Of a DNA stretch of 64,000 nt, positions 33,760 to 45,993 are shown piece after piece (position 1 is the first letter of the stretch; each line of letters begins with the position of its first letter). Below the pieces are notes generated by a model, which was not told the origin of the DNA, made no database searches, and saw nothing but the letters and a program-made list of their open reading frames with translations. Position numbers and translations under genes: made by a program. The DNA is from Xiphydria camelus (taxonomy: Eukaryota; Arthropoda; Insecta; Hymenoptera; Xiphydriidae). The stretch covers positions 11,032,304 to 11,096,303 of the forward strand of contig OY783197.1 of the NCBI GenBank assembly GCA_963678675.1, in the 5' to 3' direction.

Positions 33760-34164
33760 TACCGGGTGATTCATTAATATTGCGACAAACTTCAAGGACG
33801 GGTTCCTTGATTGAAAATAAGAAAAAAAGTTCCAGTGAACATGGGTCCGGAAACGCTGAGTTTCGGAATTGCATTTTTAAATGCCTTATCAAAAAAAAAA
33901 ATATTTAAAACGCAATGACGCATCCCTTCTTCTGAAATGATATTTAATACTCCTAAGAAGACCCTATTACAAAAAATAAATAAAATGGAAGCTCTGCAAA
34001 AATATACTTTCTATTATTAGTATAGAAAATCTGTATAAAAATGAACATCTTTTTTCTCCGAAACTCAGCGTTTCCGGACCCATGTTCATAGGAACTTTTT
34101 TTCTTATTTTCATCCAAGGAATCTGTAGTTGAAGTTTGTTGCAACATTAAAGAATCACCCGGTA
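33760..34164. mobile_element. ~405 bp inverted-repeat element with TA duplication
   Basis: Ends TACCGGGTGATTC and GAATCACCCGGTA flanked by TA; arms ~110 bp with GGGTCCGGAAACGCTGAGTT. It lies immediately against the 5' end of the mariner at 34167. Confidence 0.8.
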
Positions 34165-34166
34165 TA

Positions 34167-36294
34167 TTAGATGTATAAATAAGTTTTAGGTCACTTCCAT
34201 TCCGTGTTATAAAAGTAATTCAAAGTTACTGCCCATATATGATATGGTGGCACTTGTTATGTAGTATCGAAACATAAGGGAGTCATATGTAGATATAACC
34301 TTTAAATTCTGTGAATAAAACATGCAGAACGATAAGCTCTTTATTAGACACTGCATTCGCTATGAATTCCATCAAGGAAAAAGTATTGAATCGATCTGTT
34401 CTGTTCTTGGGGACACCATTGTATCTAAAAATACATGTGGGTATTGGTACGTGGGTCATTTAAAAAGTTTCCGGCTTTTTTATTAAAAACACATATTTCA
34501 AGATAAAAAAAATTTGTTTCTCAACATAGTCTCCTCGTAACTGGATACATTTAATCCATTGTTTCTCCCAACCCTTCAAGCTGTCAGAAAAAAATTCTTT
34601 TTATCCACCTGAAAAATATCGTTCTACAGCGTCTTCCACCTCGACATTTGTTCCAAATTTTTTCCCCTTAAGAAATTTTGGATCCAGGTTTCACCGACAG
34701 TTATCGAACGTTGAAAAATTCAACTGGATTTTTTTATACAGCTCAAGACACTCGCGCGACATATCAAGCAGTACGCGCTTTCCAACAAACACGGCTCCCA
34801 GCGAGCGGATAATTTTCTCATACCGAAACCCTCGTGCAAAATCTTGTGCACCCGTTCATCTGATATCTTACAAGCCTCAGCAATCTCCTTCACGGTTAAA
34901 TGACGATCACGGTTCTATCACAGTTTCATGCACTAAGTACACAGTTTCATCAGTTCAAACTGTTTTTGGGTGCCCAGAACGTTCATCATCAAAAATGCTG
35001 ATACGGTCACGTTTGTACTCAGCCACCCAATATTTGATGGTTGTGTACGAAGGGGCCACTTCACCGTATACTAACTCGTCTTTTATTTTCTGAGTTTTTT
35101 TCTTTTCAAATAAAGGAACTTTATCACTGTGTGATACTCAATTTTCTCCATTGTCGACAGAGAACATCTGTCAACTTTATAAAAGTGCCGTGAGCAAAGT
35201 AGTGATCGGAATAACGTGAAATTTTTTATGGGATACATACATCAACGCCATCTATCAGACGATAGCAAGAATTAAATTCTATAATCGCTGTTTGTTCATA
35301 AGGCCGGACACTTTTCAAATGATATACGTATAAGAGATTTAAAGACGGTGATTTTGATGTTAGTGACTGTGAACGTACCGGGGCCCCTGTAAAAGTGGAC
35401 GACCAGGAACTGCAAGCGTTGCTGCATGAAAAGTCTTACCAGATGGAAAAATAACTTTCAGAACAGCTAGTAGTAACTCAATAAACTATTTTCTACCGCT
35501 TTGAAGCATTGGGGAAGATTTGAAAAGGAACAAAGTGAGTGCCACATCCTTTGGCTCAAGCAAATAAAAATAGCCGTCTGGACATATGTTTGAATCTTTA
35601 CAACGAGTAACAAGCAAACTCTTTTTTGCAGAAAATTGTGACCGGCGATGAAAAGTTGATTCATTTTGATAATCCGAAACGCTGATATCATTGGATTGAC
35701 CCCGGCGAGCTGACGATATCGACGTCAAAGCGCAATATTCACTGTAACAAAGTCATGCTGTGTATATGGTGGGATATGAAAGGTATACTCCATTGTGAAC
35801 TTCTGAAACCTGGCCAGACAGTTACTGCCGATTACTATCGTCAACAATTAATACGATTGAACTAAGAAATTGACCAAAAGCGTCCATTTACTGGCAAAGG
35901 AAAACATTCAGCAAAACTGCTCCATGACAACGCCAAGCCTTATGTGGGTTGACCGGTCAAGGATACGTTAATGGCTCTTGGGTAGAAAGTTGTACCACAC
36001 CCGGCGTATTCACCAGACTTAGCTGCAACTGATTTTCACTTGTTTTGAAAAATGCAAAACGAATTGTCTGATGTGCGATTCAAAACATTTGAAGAAGTTC
36101 AAAAATGGGTTAATAACTTCCTGATCTCGCAAGATGAAACTTTCTTTGCGGAAGGCATCCGTGAATTGCCTAAAAGATGGCTGAAGGTCATTGAAAGTGA
36201 GGGGGATTATTTTGAAGAATAAGTGTATTTTACTTTTTCGAAAAATAAATTTTGAATTTTGCTAAAGTGTCGTAAAACTTGTTTGTACACCTAA
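34167..36294 (+). mobile_element. Mariner element interrupted by a second mariner
   Basis: Starts TATTAGATGTATAAATAAG and ends CTTGTTTGTACACCTAATA. The transposase N-terminus (DKLFIRHCIRYEFHQGK) is at 34325-34447 and the rest at 35331-36221, ending RELPKRWLKVIESEGDYFEE. Catalytic motifs visible: TGDEKLIHFD (first Asp region), LLHDNAKP (second) and SPDLAATDFH (third), with 34 residues between the last two Asp, as in mariner. Many stops, including in the catalytic half. Confidence 0.9.
34450..35328 (-). mobile_element. 879 bp deleted mariner nested in the mariner
   Basis: TA flanks (34448-34449, 35329-35330); ends CGTGGGTCATTTAAAAAGTT and inverse-like CGTATATCATTTGAAAAG. The minus strand encodes KIKDELVYGEVAPSYTTIKY, WVAEYKRDRISIFDDERSGH and, after a large internal deletion, a C-terminal QWIKCIQLRGDYVEK. 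The host codons rejoin (YW then YKRFKDGDFDV). Confidence 0.85.
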
Positions 36295-36544
36295 TACCTA
36301 TACCTCAAAAAACACCTTCGGTAAGCATTGGGGATGGCAAGGAATCCTTCCCCAACGCACCTTTATGTTTCGAAAAAGCTCTGCAAAAGTGAATAGCTCA
36401 GTTAATACAGCGTTTTCTGTGATATACAAGTAACATACGATTAGTCACTGTGTTATACGGGGCGAAGCATTTAAATTGAGACACAGGAGTATCTGTAAAA
36501 CAATTCATGCATCTTAGAGAAAAATGTTTCTTTTAGAATTTATT

Positions 36545-37145
36545 TGCTTTAGGAGGGGTAGAAACCTCTGCCAAATACTATTGCATTCATCACATATTAC
36601 TATTTACAAAAAAAGTTAACTCGTATCTTTGAAACAAAAAAAGTACACGAAATATGCTATTGGTTCCAAGTACAATAAATAACGTCATTAAGCATTAGAA
36701 TTTGAAGTAAAATAATAATTTCGAATAGAAATACGTTGAATATTGAATATAAATGTAAAATTAAACAAGAAAATATTTGGCGACCCTTAATATATCTACT
36801 GAAGACTAAACCATGTTTACACACACAGAGCGTGCTTACCAAAACAATACGATATACGATATTTATTAATTACTTTACCTAGGTACGGACGAGTAACTTA
36901 TTAGAGCTCGCTAAATATTTTCTTGTTTAGTTTTACATTTATATTCAATTTTTAAAGCATTTCTATTAGAAATTATTATTTTATTTCAAATTCTAATATT
37001 TAGTGATGTTATTTTATGTATTTGGTATCATATAAATAGCTGATTTCGTGAATTTTGTTGTTTCAAAGATACGAGTTAACTTTTTTTGTTGTAAAGAGTA
37101 ATATGTGATAAACGCAATAGTATTCGGCAGAGGCTTTTTACACCG
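36545..37145. mobile_element. ~600 bp element with ~235 bp inverted arms
   Basis: 36550-36785 pairs with 36906-37140; AAAAAAGTTAACTCGTATCT and AAATATTTTCTTGTTTA are landmarks. No coding content. Confidence 0.8.
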
Positions 37146-37699
37146 AAGATGTTTTCTGAGGTGATTTCACATCTGTTTGTAATATTAGAATTTTACTCGG
37201 CATAGGGTAAGAATACGGCTTATAGAAATTGAACGTTTATGGTATTGGACGAAGGAGAAGGATGTACACGAGGATATGGGCCATAGGGATCGTGCTAATG
37301 CGAGTAAAAACATGCAGCGAGTGTATAAGAGTCTCTCTGTCGTACACACTCCTGCTGAACTAGTCTACTGAAATGTGCGACATTCGCTCTCGCACAATTC
37401 CTATGACCGGCATTTTCGTGTCCACCCTGTATATGTACAAGAGTTTCTCTGTCACACATTTCTGTGCATCTTGTGTGCAGCTTCATTGGAAGAACATGTA
37501 ATGCTATTCAGGGGAAGGTTATTTATATTTAACGAAGAGCTATTAGGATTATTAGGAGGTTGTATTGAAAACCGCTGTTCTCCTGTGGATGGCTCTAACT
37601 AATTATGCCGTGCGCAGTGACTAATACTTCTTGTATCACTCAAAATTGTGGATATTTCTCATTAAGATTCAGTCATTAAACTGCCATTTTTGGTTAATA
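37146..37699. other. No recognisable gene
   Basis: AAGAGTCTCTCTGTCGTACA and AAGAGTTTCTCTGTCACACA form an imperfect direct repeat (37327, 37439). Nothing else assignable. Confidence 0.45.
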
Positions 37700-37706
37700 T
37701 AAGTCT

Positions 37707-38745
37707 ATGTCTATAACTAAAGAAAATGGAACGCGACAAGTTGTTTTTTCGATCTGTATTTCTACGCTACTTTGATTTAAAAAAAAAGTGCTGCTGCAGC
37801 TCATCAATTACTTGCGCAAATTTATGCTGCATCTGCTCCATCAGAAACAGTATATAGAGACTGGTTTCGTCGCTTCAAAAGTGGAAACTATGATGTTCAC
37901 GACAAGTAACGAACAGGTCCAATAAAGAAATTTCAAGATGAACACAACTGCAAGCTCTATTGGAAGAAAACCCTACTCAAACGCTCAAGAATTGGTTCAA
38001 CAGCTTGAAGTCGATACGAATTTACAATTTCACGACGTTTATATACCATGGAAAAGATTGAAAATGAAGAAAAGTGGCAGCCACATGAACTGATCGAAAA
38101 TGCCATTACTATTCGTCTGATCATCTCGATTTCTTTGTTTGCAAAACATAAAAAGAAAAGTTTTTTATGGCGTATCGCAATCGGAGAAATCGATTTATTT
38201 CGACAACCCAGAACGCAAAAAATCATGGGTTGATTCTAGTCAACCATCAACGTCAATACCAAAACGAAACATCCACAGTCACAAAACAATGCTTTCAATT
38301 TGGTGGGTGTGGTAGAAGATGTCATTTATTAAGAGCCGTTGAAACCGAATAAAACTATCACTGCCGAACGTTATCAACAACAATTGGAGCGCTTAAATGA
38401 TAATTTGGTGCAAAAACGACCATCAATTGCATGAAATCGCCGAAAAGTGATTCTTCTTTACGACAACGCTCGGCCTCATGTTGCTTGTGCCGTGAAAGAA
38501 ACATCGATGGAGCTGGAATGGGGAGTTCTCCCGCACCCAGCGTATTCTCCAGCGTATTATCATTTATTTAGATCGATGCAACACGACTTGGAAGATACAC
38601 ACTTCTATAATTACCAGGAAGTAAGAAATTAGGTTGCTGAGTGGATTAGCTCAAAAAGTAGACAATTACTTCGTCGCGAAATTTAATATCTGCCAGAAAA
38701 GTGGGAAAAAGCTATAGCTTTCGAAGGCAAATATTTCGATTGAGG
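37707..38745 (+). pseudogene. Mariner transposase pseudogene (mori-like), degraded
   Basis: Blocks [78 protein letters not shown] and [15 protein letters not shown]. The HTH, the first Asp segment and the DNARPH motif identify mariner. The third catalytic Asp is lost: the expected SPD...SDYHLF is shortened to SPAYYHLF. Numerous stops. The right terminal sequence lies near 38790-38812 (GTGGCCTTTAATGTAACCCC). Confidence 0.8.
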
Positions 38746-39107
38746 TATTCACACATTTTATTACGACATAATGTTTTTGAAACAAGAAAAAACAGTGGCC
38801 TTTAATGTAACCCCCTAATAGAGATACGAGTGAGTATCTATTATACGTATAAATATAGTATCTCTAAAAGTCTTTTTTGAACCCTATGTCCGTCTACTTT
38901 ATGTATATGGGGCACTCCATGTCAACTTTTAGTAGTAGAAACTTTTGGGTCTCCGATTTAGTTGTTAATTTTTTTTCAATTATCTTTAATCAATATAAAA
39001 ACTGGCCTAAATTTTCAGAACGATTCCATAAGTCGTTCAGTTGTTATTAATTTTTATATTCTTCATTTCTTCCCTTTCATCGCGATTTACGGCTTAAATG
39101 TGTTCAT

Positions 39108-39239
39108 TTTTTTCGAAATCTTCATAAAAAAATACAAATTTTTCATTTGGGTCATTTTTTTCATATATTGTGTTCAATATATGAAAAAAATGACCCAAAT
39201 GAAAAATTTGTATTTTTTTATGAAGATTTCGAAAAAAAT
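39108..39239. repeat. Near-perfect 132 bp palindrome in the left arm only
   Basis: TTCGAAATCTTCATAAAAAA to the centre, then its exact inverse. The right arm has only one half of it (about 42655-42712), so the left arm acquired an inverted duplication. Confidence 0.85.
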
Positions 39240-39967
39240 TTCTATTTTTTCATATTGCGTTTTTTATTCAAAATGGAAACAAAAAATATTGTATCTAAAT
39301 CGACATTTTTAATTTTCATGATTTTTTAACACTAAATTTCTACATCTTTTACGGTAATTTTGAGAGTACTTAGAAAGTGGAGTCTCCCATAGAAATTTTG
39401 TAATGAATTTTTTAGTGATTTGAAAGAGTTAAATTTACAATTTTTTTTATTTTAAAATTTTATTTTACAATCTTAACACATTCACTGCCGCTCTAATTTA
39501 GATACATTTTGCCCCATCCCAACTTCAAGTTAATAATTCTAACAATAACAAAAAATATATAAAATCGTCAAAATTCCGAACCACGTGCACGTTTACGCCA
39601 AAGTACCTTTACTCAAGTGCCAGCCTACTAGTCCAGGGAAATAAGACTTCCTCTGCGGAATGAGAGAAAGCAAGCTAGATTTTTGCAGAGATCTTCGTTT
39701 TGATGTTCTAATGAAGCATCAAAAAGTCTCATATGCTCACCCTTGTGCGTCTCGAGATATCGAAGGTCAAAGGTCATGAAAATCAGTTTTTTGCGAAAAT
39801 CTCGCTTCCGGTTAGTCTGATGTCTTAAGAAGTTTAACAAAATTTACGTAAAATAGCATTCTCTACAAGTTTGATTGTATACATTTTTTTGTACGATCAA
39901 CCGTTTTCGAGATATAGCGTGAAGAAGCGGGAGCGCGCATTTTTGAATAGGTAATACTGTATATACT

Positions 39968-40200
39968 ACCCAACTACGGAGAAAGGCAGTAACTAGCAAA
40001 ACAAATCGAAGTGCGTTTCTTGGTACCATTGAATATCTTGAATTATTTTGTACCCAAATTTTGTTCCCTTTCGTAGTGTTAAAGGTAGGTTCTATTAGTA
40101 ATCTGTCTTGGAAACCCTTCGACAAGAGGCATCGAAGTTAAAGTTGATTTTTCACAAATTTGTCGGTTAGCAATTACTGCCTTTCTCTATAGATGGGCAG
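39968..40200. mobile_element. 233 bp MITE with TA duplication, in the left arm
   Basis: Inverted ends contain GAGAAAGGCAGTAA; TA at 39966-39967 and 40201-40202. The right arm reads through at this site (near 41715), giving the empty site. Confidence 0.85.
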
Positions 40201-40632
40201 TATACTGCTTAGCTATAACTATAAATGCACTTTTCTTAGTAGTTATACTAAAAAATTGAATTCCTATTATTATTTCAGTTAAAAGTTTGTTCATTTATAA
40301 AAAAGAATATAATAAATAATTAATAACAAAAAATGCATTCCTTTTCCGCACCACTTTTGAAGTAGAATGCAAGGCGCGTTTTTTTAGATATGGTTTCTGA
40401 ACAGTAACCGATTCACGTCTTTCGCAATTGCCAGCGTGCTTTATGTTTCCTCTTCTTCGTCCTCGTCTTCTTCAGGTTCCTCAAGTAGTTCTACCAAAAT
40501 ATTGTTTTCATCATAACACGCTTCCGCTGTATCTAATTGCAAAATCTCTTCAGGCTCATGGTATTCAATCTAAGTTCTAACATAATTGTTATATTTGACA
40601 GTTAGTCAGACAATTCTAAAAATATAAAAGCA

Positions 40633-41360
40633 ATGGAGCAATTAAGACGAACTACTGCACTGTCTACATCTTATGAAATTCGCTTTGATGCAACAATGAA
40701 TGTGCCAATCAGCCAAGAAAAGTTCTTATCAAACCGATGCAACAAAAACATTTTTATTGAAATGCTTATTGAACAACTACAAGCTGCTAACATCGCTACA
40801 ATATAAGCCAAGGATGATGCGGATGTCCTAATCATCGAAACAGCCATCGAAGTATCGGAAAGAGAAAGAACCACCGTCATCATTAGAGAAGACATTGATT
40901 TGTTTGTTCTTTTGGGGGGGGGGGGGGGGGTCTAAAAATCAATTTTTTAAATTGCCTTTTCTTATAGTAAAACATTTAAAGAATGTTGCTTCCAAATTTC
41001 AAGTCAATCGGAGCAAAACTCTCGGTCATAGATCTTTAAAAAACGAGATGCTAGAGCCGAAAACAACTTTATTGCCACCTGCCCCAGACGAACTATTAAA
41101 CACAATCAAGCAAAATCTGCAATGCAAAAAAAGGAAAGGGGGCGGTCTGTTCTACAATTGTAAAAAAGGATGTGGTGCGCAGTGTGGATGTAGAAAAGTA
41201 GGACTACCATGCTCTACAGTTTGTGGTTAGTGTCACGGACAGGCATGTCTGAATCCTTCCTCAGAATTGCAAGACATTGAAAACTTCAGTGGCCATGAGC
41301 CTGAAGAGATTTTGCAATTAGATACAGCGGAAGCGTATGATGATGAAGACAAAACTACTT
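40633..41360 (+). pseudogene. Cys-rich arthropod repetitive protein, broken
   Basis: Fragments: AKDDADVLIIETAIEVSERE, VIIREDIDLFVLL, then after a long G run EMLEPKTTLLPPAPDELL and CKKGCGAQCGCRKVGLPC with STVCG and CHGQACLN, and an acidic tail to about 41360. The DADVLI/EDIDLFVLL pair recalls PIN/FEN-type nuclease strands, which is only a guess. I recall the C-terminal Cys cluster in multi-copy arthropod proteins. An in-frame stop at about 40804, the G run (40914-40930) and TAG at about 41228 inactivate it. The last ~25 codons lie within the right TIR, so the left TIR holds an inverse copy of them. Confidence 0.6.
40914..40930. repeat. G homopolymer disrupting the Cys-rich gene
   Basis: About 17 G in a row directly after DLFVLL. 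Expansion here destroys the frame. Confidence 0.9.
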
Positions 41361-42062
41361 AAGGAACCTGAAGAAGACGAGGACGAAGAAGAGGAAACAT
41401 AAAGCACGCCGGCAACTGCGAAAGACTTGAATCGGTTACTGTTCAGAAACTTTGGTTAATATCGAAAACATGGATTAGGCCAGTAGGGTAAACATGGATT
41501 AGGGTAGTAGGTACATTTGGTTGTAGTAACATATCTTAAAAAAACGCGCCTTCCATTCTACTTCAAAAGTAGTGCGGAAAAGGATGCATTATTTGTTATG
41601 AATTATTTATTATATTTTTTTTATAAATGAACAAACTTTTAATTGAAACAATAATAGGAATTCAATTTTTTAGTAACTACTAAGAAAAGTGCATTTATAG
41701 TTATAGCTAAGCAGTATATACAGTATTACCTATTCAAAAATGCGCGCTCCCGCTTCTTCACGGTATATCTCGAAAACGGTTGATCGTACAAAAAAATGTA
41801 TAGAATCAAACTTGTAGAGAATACTGTTTTACGTAAATTTTGTTAAAACTTCTTAAGACATCAAACTAACCGGAAGCGAGATTTTCGCAAAAAACTGATT
41901 TTCATGACCTTTGACCTTCGATATCTCGAGACGCACAAGGGTGAGCATATGAGACTTTTTGATGCTTCATTAGAACATCAAAACGAAGATCTCTGCAAAA
42001 ATCTAGCTTGCTTTCTCTCATTCCGCAGATGGGGTTTTTATATACCTTATTTCCCTCGACTA

Positions 42063-42262
42063 TACATATACACATATAATTGCAGTGCCGAGTTCACTAG
42101 TTGATAAAAAAGTCTGAATAGAATAGAACGCTTATAAGTGACAGCGGCATCCGCCCAACTCACCCGCTAATGCTTATAAGCGTTCTATTCCATTCAGGCT
42201 TCTAAAGAAAAATTCTGATAAATCAACTAGTGAACTCGGCACTGCAATTACATGTGTATATG
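42063..42262. mobile_element. ~200 bp MITE in the right arm
   Basis: Palindromic: TGCAGTGCCGAGTTCACTAG and its inverse; CGCTTATAAG/CTTATAAGCG near the loop. Absent from the left arm near 39635. Confidence 0.85.
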
Positions 42263-42867
42263 TAGGCTGGCACTTGAGTAAAGGTACTTTGGCGTAAACG
42301 TGCACGTGGTTTGGAATTTTGACGATTTTCATATATTTTTTGTTATTGTTAGAATTATTAACTTGAAGTTGGGATGGGGCAAAATGTACCTATCTAAATT
42401 AGAGCGGCAGTGAATGTGTTAAGATTGTAAAATAAAATTTTAAAATAAAATAAATTGTAAATTTAACTCTTTCAAATCACTAAAAAATTCATTACAAAAT
42501 TTCTATGGGAGACACCACTTTCTAAGTACTCTCAAAATTACCGTAAAAGATGTAGAAATATAGTGTAAAAAAGTTATGAAAATTAAAAATATCGGTTTTG
42601 AGATACATTTTTTGTTTTCATTTTCAAGAAAAAACGCAATATGAAAAAAATAATTTTTTTTGAAATCTTCACAAAAAAATACAAACTTTTCATTTGGGTC
42701 ATTTTTTTCATATTGTTAATTTAAAAAAAATGAAAACTATAAAAATTAATAACAGCTGAACGACTTATGGAATCGTTCTGAATTTTTAGGCCAGTTTTTA
42801 TATTGATTAAAGATACTTGAAAAAAAATCAACAACTAAATCGGAGACCCAAAAGTTTCTACTACTAA

Positions 42868-43007
42868 GGGCCGGTATTACAATGTCAGTTTAAACCGAAG
42901 GTTACAGGTTACCGCTGGTTTTGGTATATTTCGTGTCACACGAACATATACCAAAAATAGCGGTAACCTGTAGCCTTCGGTTTAAACTGACATTGTAATA
43001 TCGGCCC
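42868..43007. mobile_element. 140 bp MITE, PIF/Harbinger-like, TAA duplication
   Basis: Ends GGGCCGGTATTACAATGTCA and inverse GATATTACAATG; TAA at 42865-42867 and 43008-43010. Absent from the left arm near 38935. Confidence 0.9.
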
Positions 43008-43030
43008 TAAAAGTTGACATGGAATGACCC

Positions 43031-43880
43031 ATATATACATCTGAATATGTCTAAATGAAGGTGATTTAGATATCCATATATGTACATACTATACACGAAA
43101 AGAAAGTATTAAAAATATTTTTTTGTTTGCATATTCATTGTATCTTGTGCCTGTGTTTCTATTTTTGCCTATTGTTACGGCTCTATCAGTGGTCATTGGG
43201 CTTATTTGATGAATTCAAACTACGAGTTCTATTCTGACTGCATCGGGACGCAATTCCGAGACCCTCGGGACACCAAGTAGGCATCTTTTACTCGGTGAGC
43301 TACTGAAACATAAGATGTTAGCTTTTTGCTACGAAACGAGGGTTGAAGCTACACGGTAGTTGATTTTATTAATATGTTTAAACAAATTGAATAGCCTTTC
43401 TGTAATTAAATATTTTTTTAACATGTTTAAAAATGTTAATAATATATACTGAGTATGAAGAATAAAATCATAATTGCGAAAATTAATATTTCTCTACCAT
43501 CACAAAATTAGTCGTATTACATGATTCTGTTCTTTTAGGGATGAATTGCAAATTTACAAGTATACAGAAAGAATTTTTGAGTAAAAATTATTGCCAAACT
43601 TGTTGGGAAAATTACCATAAAGTCTTATAACTTTGAGACTGCTGTCCCTGCTGACATCTAATGCTGGTACGGCGGGATTCTTTTATTAGCTGCATAAAAG
43701 TAAATTTTACATATCGTCACAGTAAAATATGTGTAGATTCGTATCAACGAATACATAAGGAAGACACCGCGCTTTGAAGACAGAGCTCGCAAGACGTTAC
43801 AACTTCCGCTTGGTGAGAAAACACCAATTTCGAAAGCTGAGATGAGTTTAGACGGCAAAAAACACCCATCGCACTTGTTT
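43031..43880. other. No recognisable gene
   Basis: Unique-looking AT-rich sequence. Confidence 0.5.
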
Positions 43881-44185
43881 TAAATTACTTTATTATTTGC
43901 GCGTATATTCGTAGTTACAGGAAAGTTTAAAATGCGAGAAAATCCCAAAGTACCCAATTATGGCCGCTGTATATTGCCGTTTTCTCGCAACTGAACCCGC
44001 GATCTATTACTGTGCGACTGTTTCTCTAATTTACCCTGGTATACACCTTTTTGCCAGGAGCTGGGACATGTGTGCTAGGGTAAGTCGAAAAAACGGTCAC
44101 ACGGCTATAATAAGGTGCTTTGTGATATTCCCGGATTTCCTGCTTTCCTGCAATTATGAATATCGCGCAAATAATAAACTAATTT
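43881..44185. mobile_element. ~305 bp inverted-repeat element
   Basis: AAATTACTTTATTATTTGCG and TTATGAATATCGCGCAAATA regions pair, ~45 bp arms. The 75-codon frame inside has no domain. Confidence 0.65.
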
Positions 44186-44268
44186 AAATCAAGCATGAAT
44201 AACATAAAAACTGGGTCTCGTCCCATGTCCCTTTTGTGAGAAATGTAGAGGAGAGCCGAGCAATCTTA

Positions 44269-44429
44269 GGGAGAGCGCCCACCAAAGTGGCGTGGCATAA
44301 GACGTGACAGCGACGTGGCAAAAACCATTGTTTCGACATGCATCTAGCATGCCACTACGAGTTCAAACAATGACTTTTGCCACGTCGCTGCCACGTCTTA
44401 TGCCACGCCACTTTGGTGGGCGCTCTCCC
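44269..44429. mobile_element. 161 bp MITE with TTA duplication
   Basis: Ends GGGAGAGCGCCCACCAAAGT and exact inverse; ~65 bp arms; TTA at 44266-44268 and 44430-44432. PIF/Harbinger-like by duplication. Confidence 0.9.
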
Positions 44430-44702
44430 TTAGCTGTTTCTACTGTTGCAAAGTAACAATGGCCAACTCAGGTAGTGTCTGGACAGTGTTGAAGGAGACT
44501 CGGCAGTCTCACTCAATACAAGTACGGCATAAGATAACATCAAATTTTTTTTAAATACACCAAGAATTATACGGGATCACTTAAAAAAATAATCGACTAA
44601 TAATCGTATCAACAAAAAGCTCTGCAGCAATTCCACCCCGTGTTTCCCCTTCGCCCCCCCCCCCCCCAACCAAAAAAAAATCGTTTACAAAACTATTGAT
44701 AT
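44430..44702. other. No gene; C homopolymer
   Basis: Run of C at about 44655-44669. Confidence 0.6.
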
Positions 44703-45599
44703 CTGAATGTAGTACCAAGAGCCGATACCAAGTATATTTTTTAGGGTGGGTGATATAAGAGGCGTATAAGTGCGAGTGGGAAATTCGATTCCTTCATACG
44801 CGTCTCCTAGGACGCCCAACCTGCAGATCACTCGGTATAATCAAGCCCAATGAAAGTAACCGATATCAAAATTACAAATGACTATATTAAAGCAGGCTAC
44901 CAATGTTAAAAATGCTATTTTGGATGCAATAAACGCTGTCTTGTTGGACAAATTATATTTATAAGTATAATGCAGTTACCTATCTGTGCTAACTTCTTAA
45001 AAAGCAGTTTGGAATTATTTAAAATTAGTAAAGTACGAGGTAATTCGCTCAGGAGGTTTATATGAGGTACACTTCATTTAAGCGATATTTATCTCGTGAA
45101 CAATTAACAAGATTACAATGGTCGTTGGAATATCTTATTAGCCAGCTTCAGGACCAGTTAATCGCTACTTAATTCGTCATTTAGTAAAATTTTTCAATTT
45201 GTCGACAAGATAAATATGGGCAAAATTCTTATTATTAAAATGTATTTTTTACTACCTCTTGAGTAGAACACCATGTATAACTGTTATGCATTGTATAAGC
45301 AATATAAGTATTAGAACTTATGCCCTACCAAATGGAGAACACATAAGTTATACGATAAATAAATTAAAATATTTTCACTTTTGTGCTGTGTAAATGAATG
45401 ATTTTAACATACTTGCCATTTCTTATCTTGTATTTATTGACTTCTATTATATATTTTTCAATTATTACAATCAATTCAATAATAATATTCAACAATTTCT
45501 TCAGGCATGGACCCGCCAAGTAGCATTTTGAACATTGGTAGCCTGCTTTGATATAGTCATTTGTCATTTCAATCTCGGATACTTTCTTTGGGCTTGATT
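44703..45599. mobile_element. Long-inverted-repeat element, left part (right end at 50839-50957)
   Basis: 44703-44930 pairs with 45520-45599 joined to 50839-50957: GATACCAAGTATATTTTTTA left, TTTGAAAAATATATTTGGTAT right; ATAATCAAGCCC left, GGGCTTGATTAT right. The DIRS-like element is inserted in the right arm. The family is shared with 14150-16070. Confidence 0.75.
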
Positions 45600-45600
45600 A

Positions 45601-45729
45601 TACTACGACGTCTCGTTTTCAATGATTACTTGTAGTAACGTTAGCTATGCCCAAATCCACAACTTCAGAGTACCAGAATTAAAATTTCCCGCGCTCGGCG
45701 CCACCGCCTTAGGCGTGGCACTCTGTACC
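45601..45729 (+). repeat. DIRS left inverted terminal repeat
   Basis: Inverse of 50655-50790, about 93 percent identical by eye. Contains GTTAGCTATGCCCAAATCCA. The 88-codon frame starting at 45622 is an ITR artefact. Confidence 0.9.
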
Positions 45730-45993
45730 TTATTATTGTTCGTTGTGCCCAACGACACAAACGTAAAGGAGTATCATATCAAACAAAATTTATTAAAAAT
45801 AAATATTTGTGCTGTTCAAAATGGGAAAAGATCTCGAAGAGGAAAGGTTCTCGCTTTCACTCAAGAGATAGTGACAGAAAACGCCTAAAATCTGAAGAGA
45901 GGCTCGACAAAATGCAGTCACAACTGAATAACCTCACTTTTTTGATCGACGATCTCATCCGTAAAATTGACAAAGGAGAAGTGGCAGAAGCTA

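Larger units (their letters stand above)
38909..43030. mobile_element. 4.1 kb element with ~1.65 kb terminal inverted repeats
   Basis: 38909-40562 is the inverse of 41293-43030. Ends read GGGGCACTCCATGTCAAC and (inverse) GGGTCATTCCATGTCAAC. The ~730 bp centre holds a broken Cys-rich gene whose 3' end runs into the right arm. Three MITEs interrupt the arms: 39968-40200 (left), 42063-42262 and 42868-43007 (right); each is absent from the opposite arm. The superfamily is unknown. Confidence 0.85.

Noticed and set aside
45622..45888. 88-codon frame at the DIRS left end
   Set aside because: Lies mostly in the inverted terminal repeat; gag begins later in another frame.
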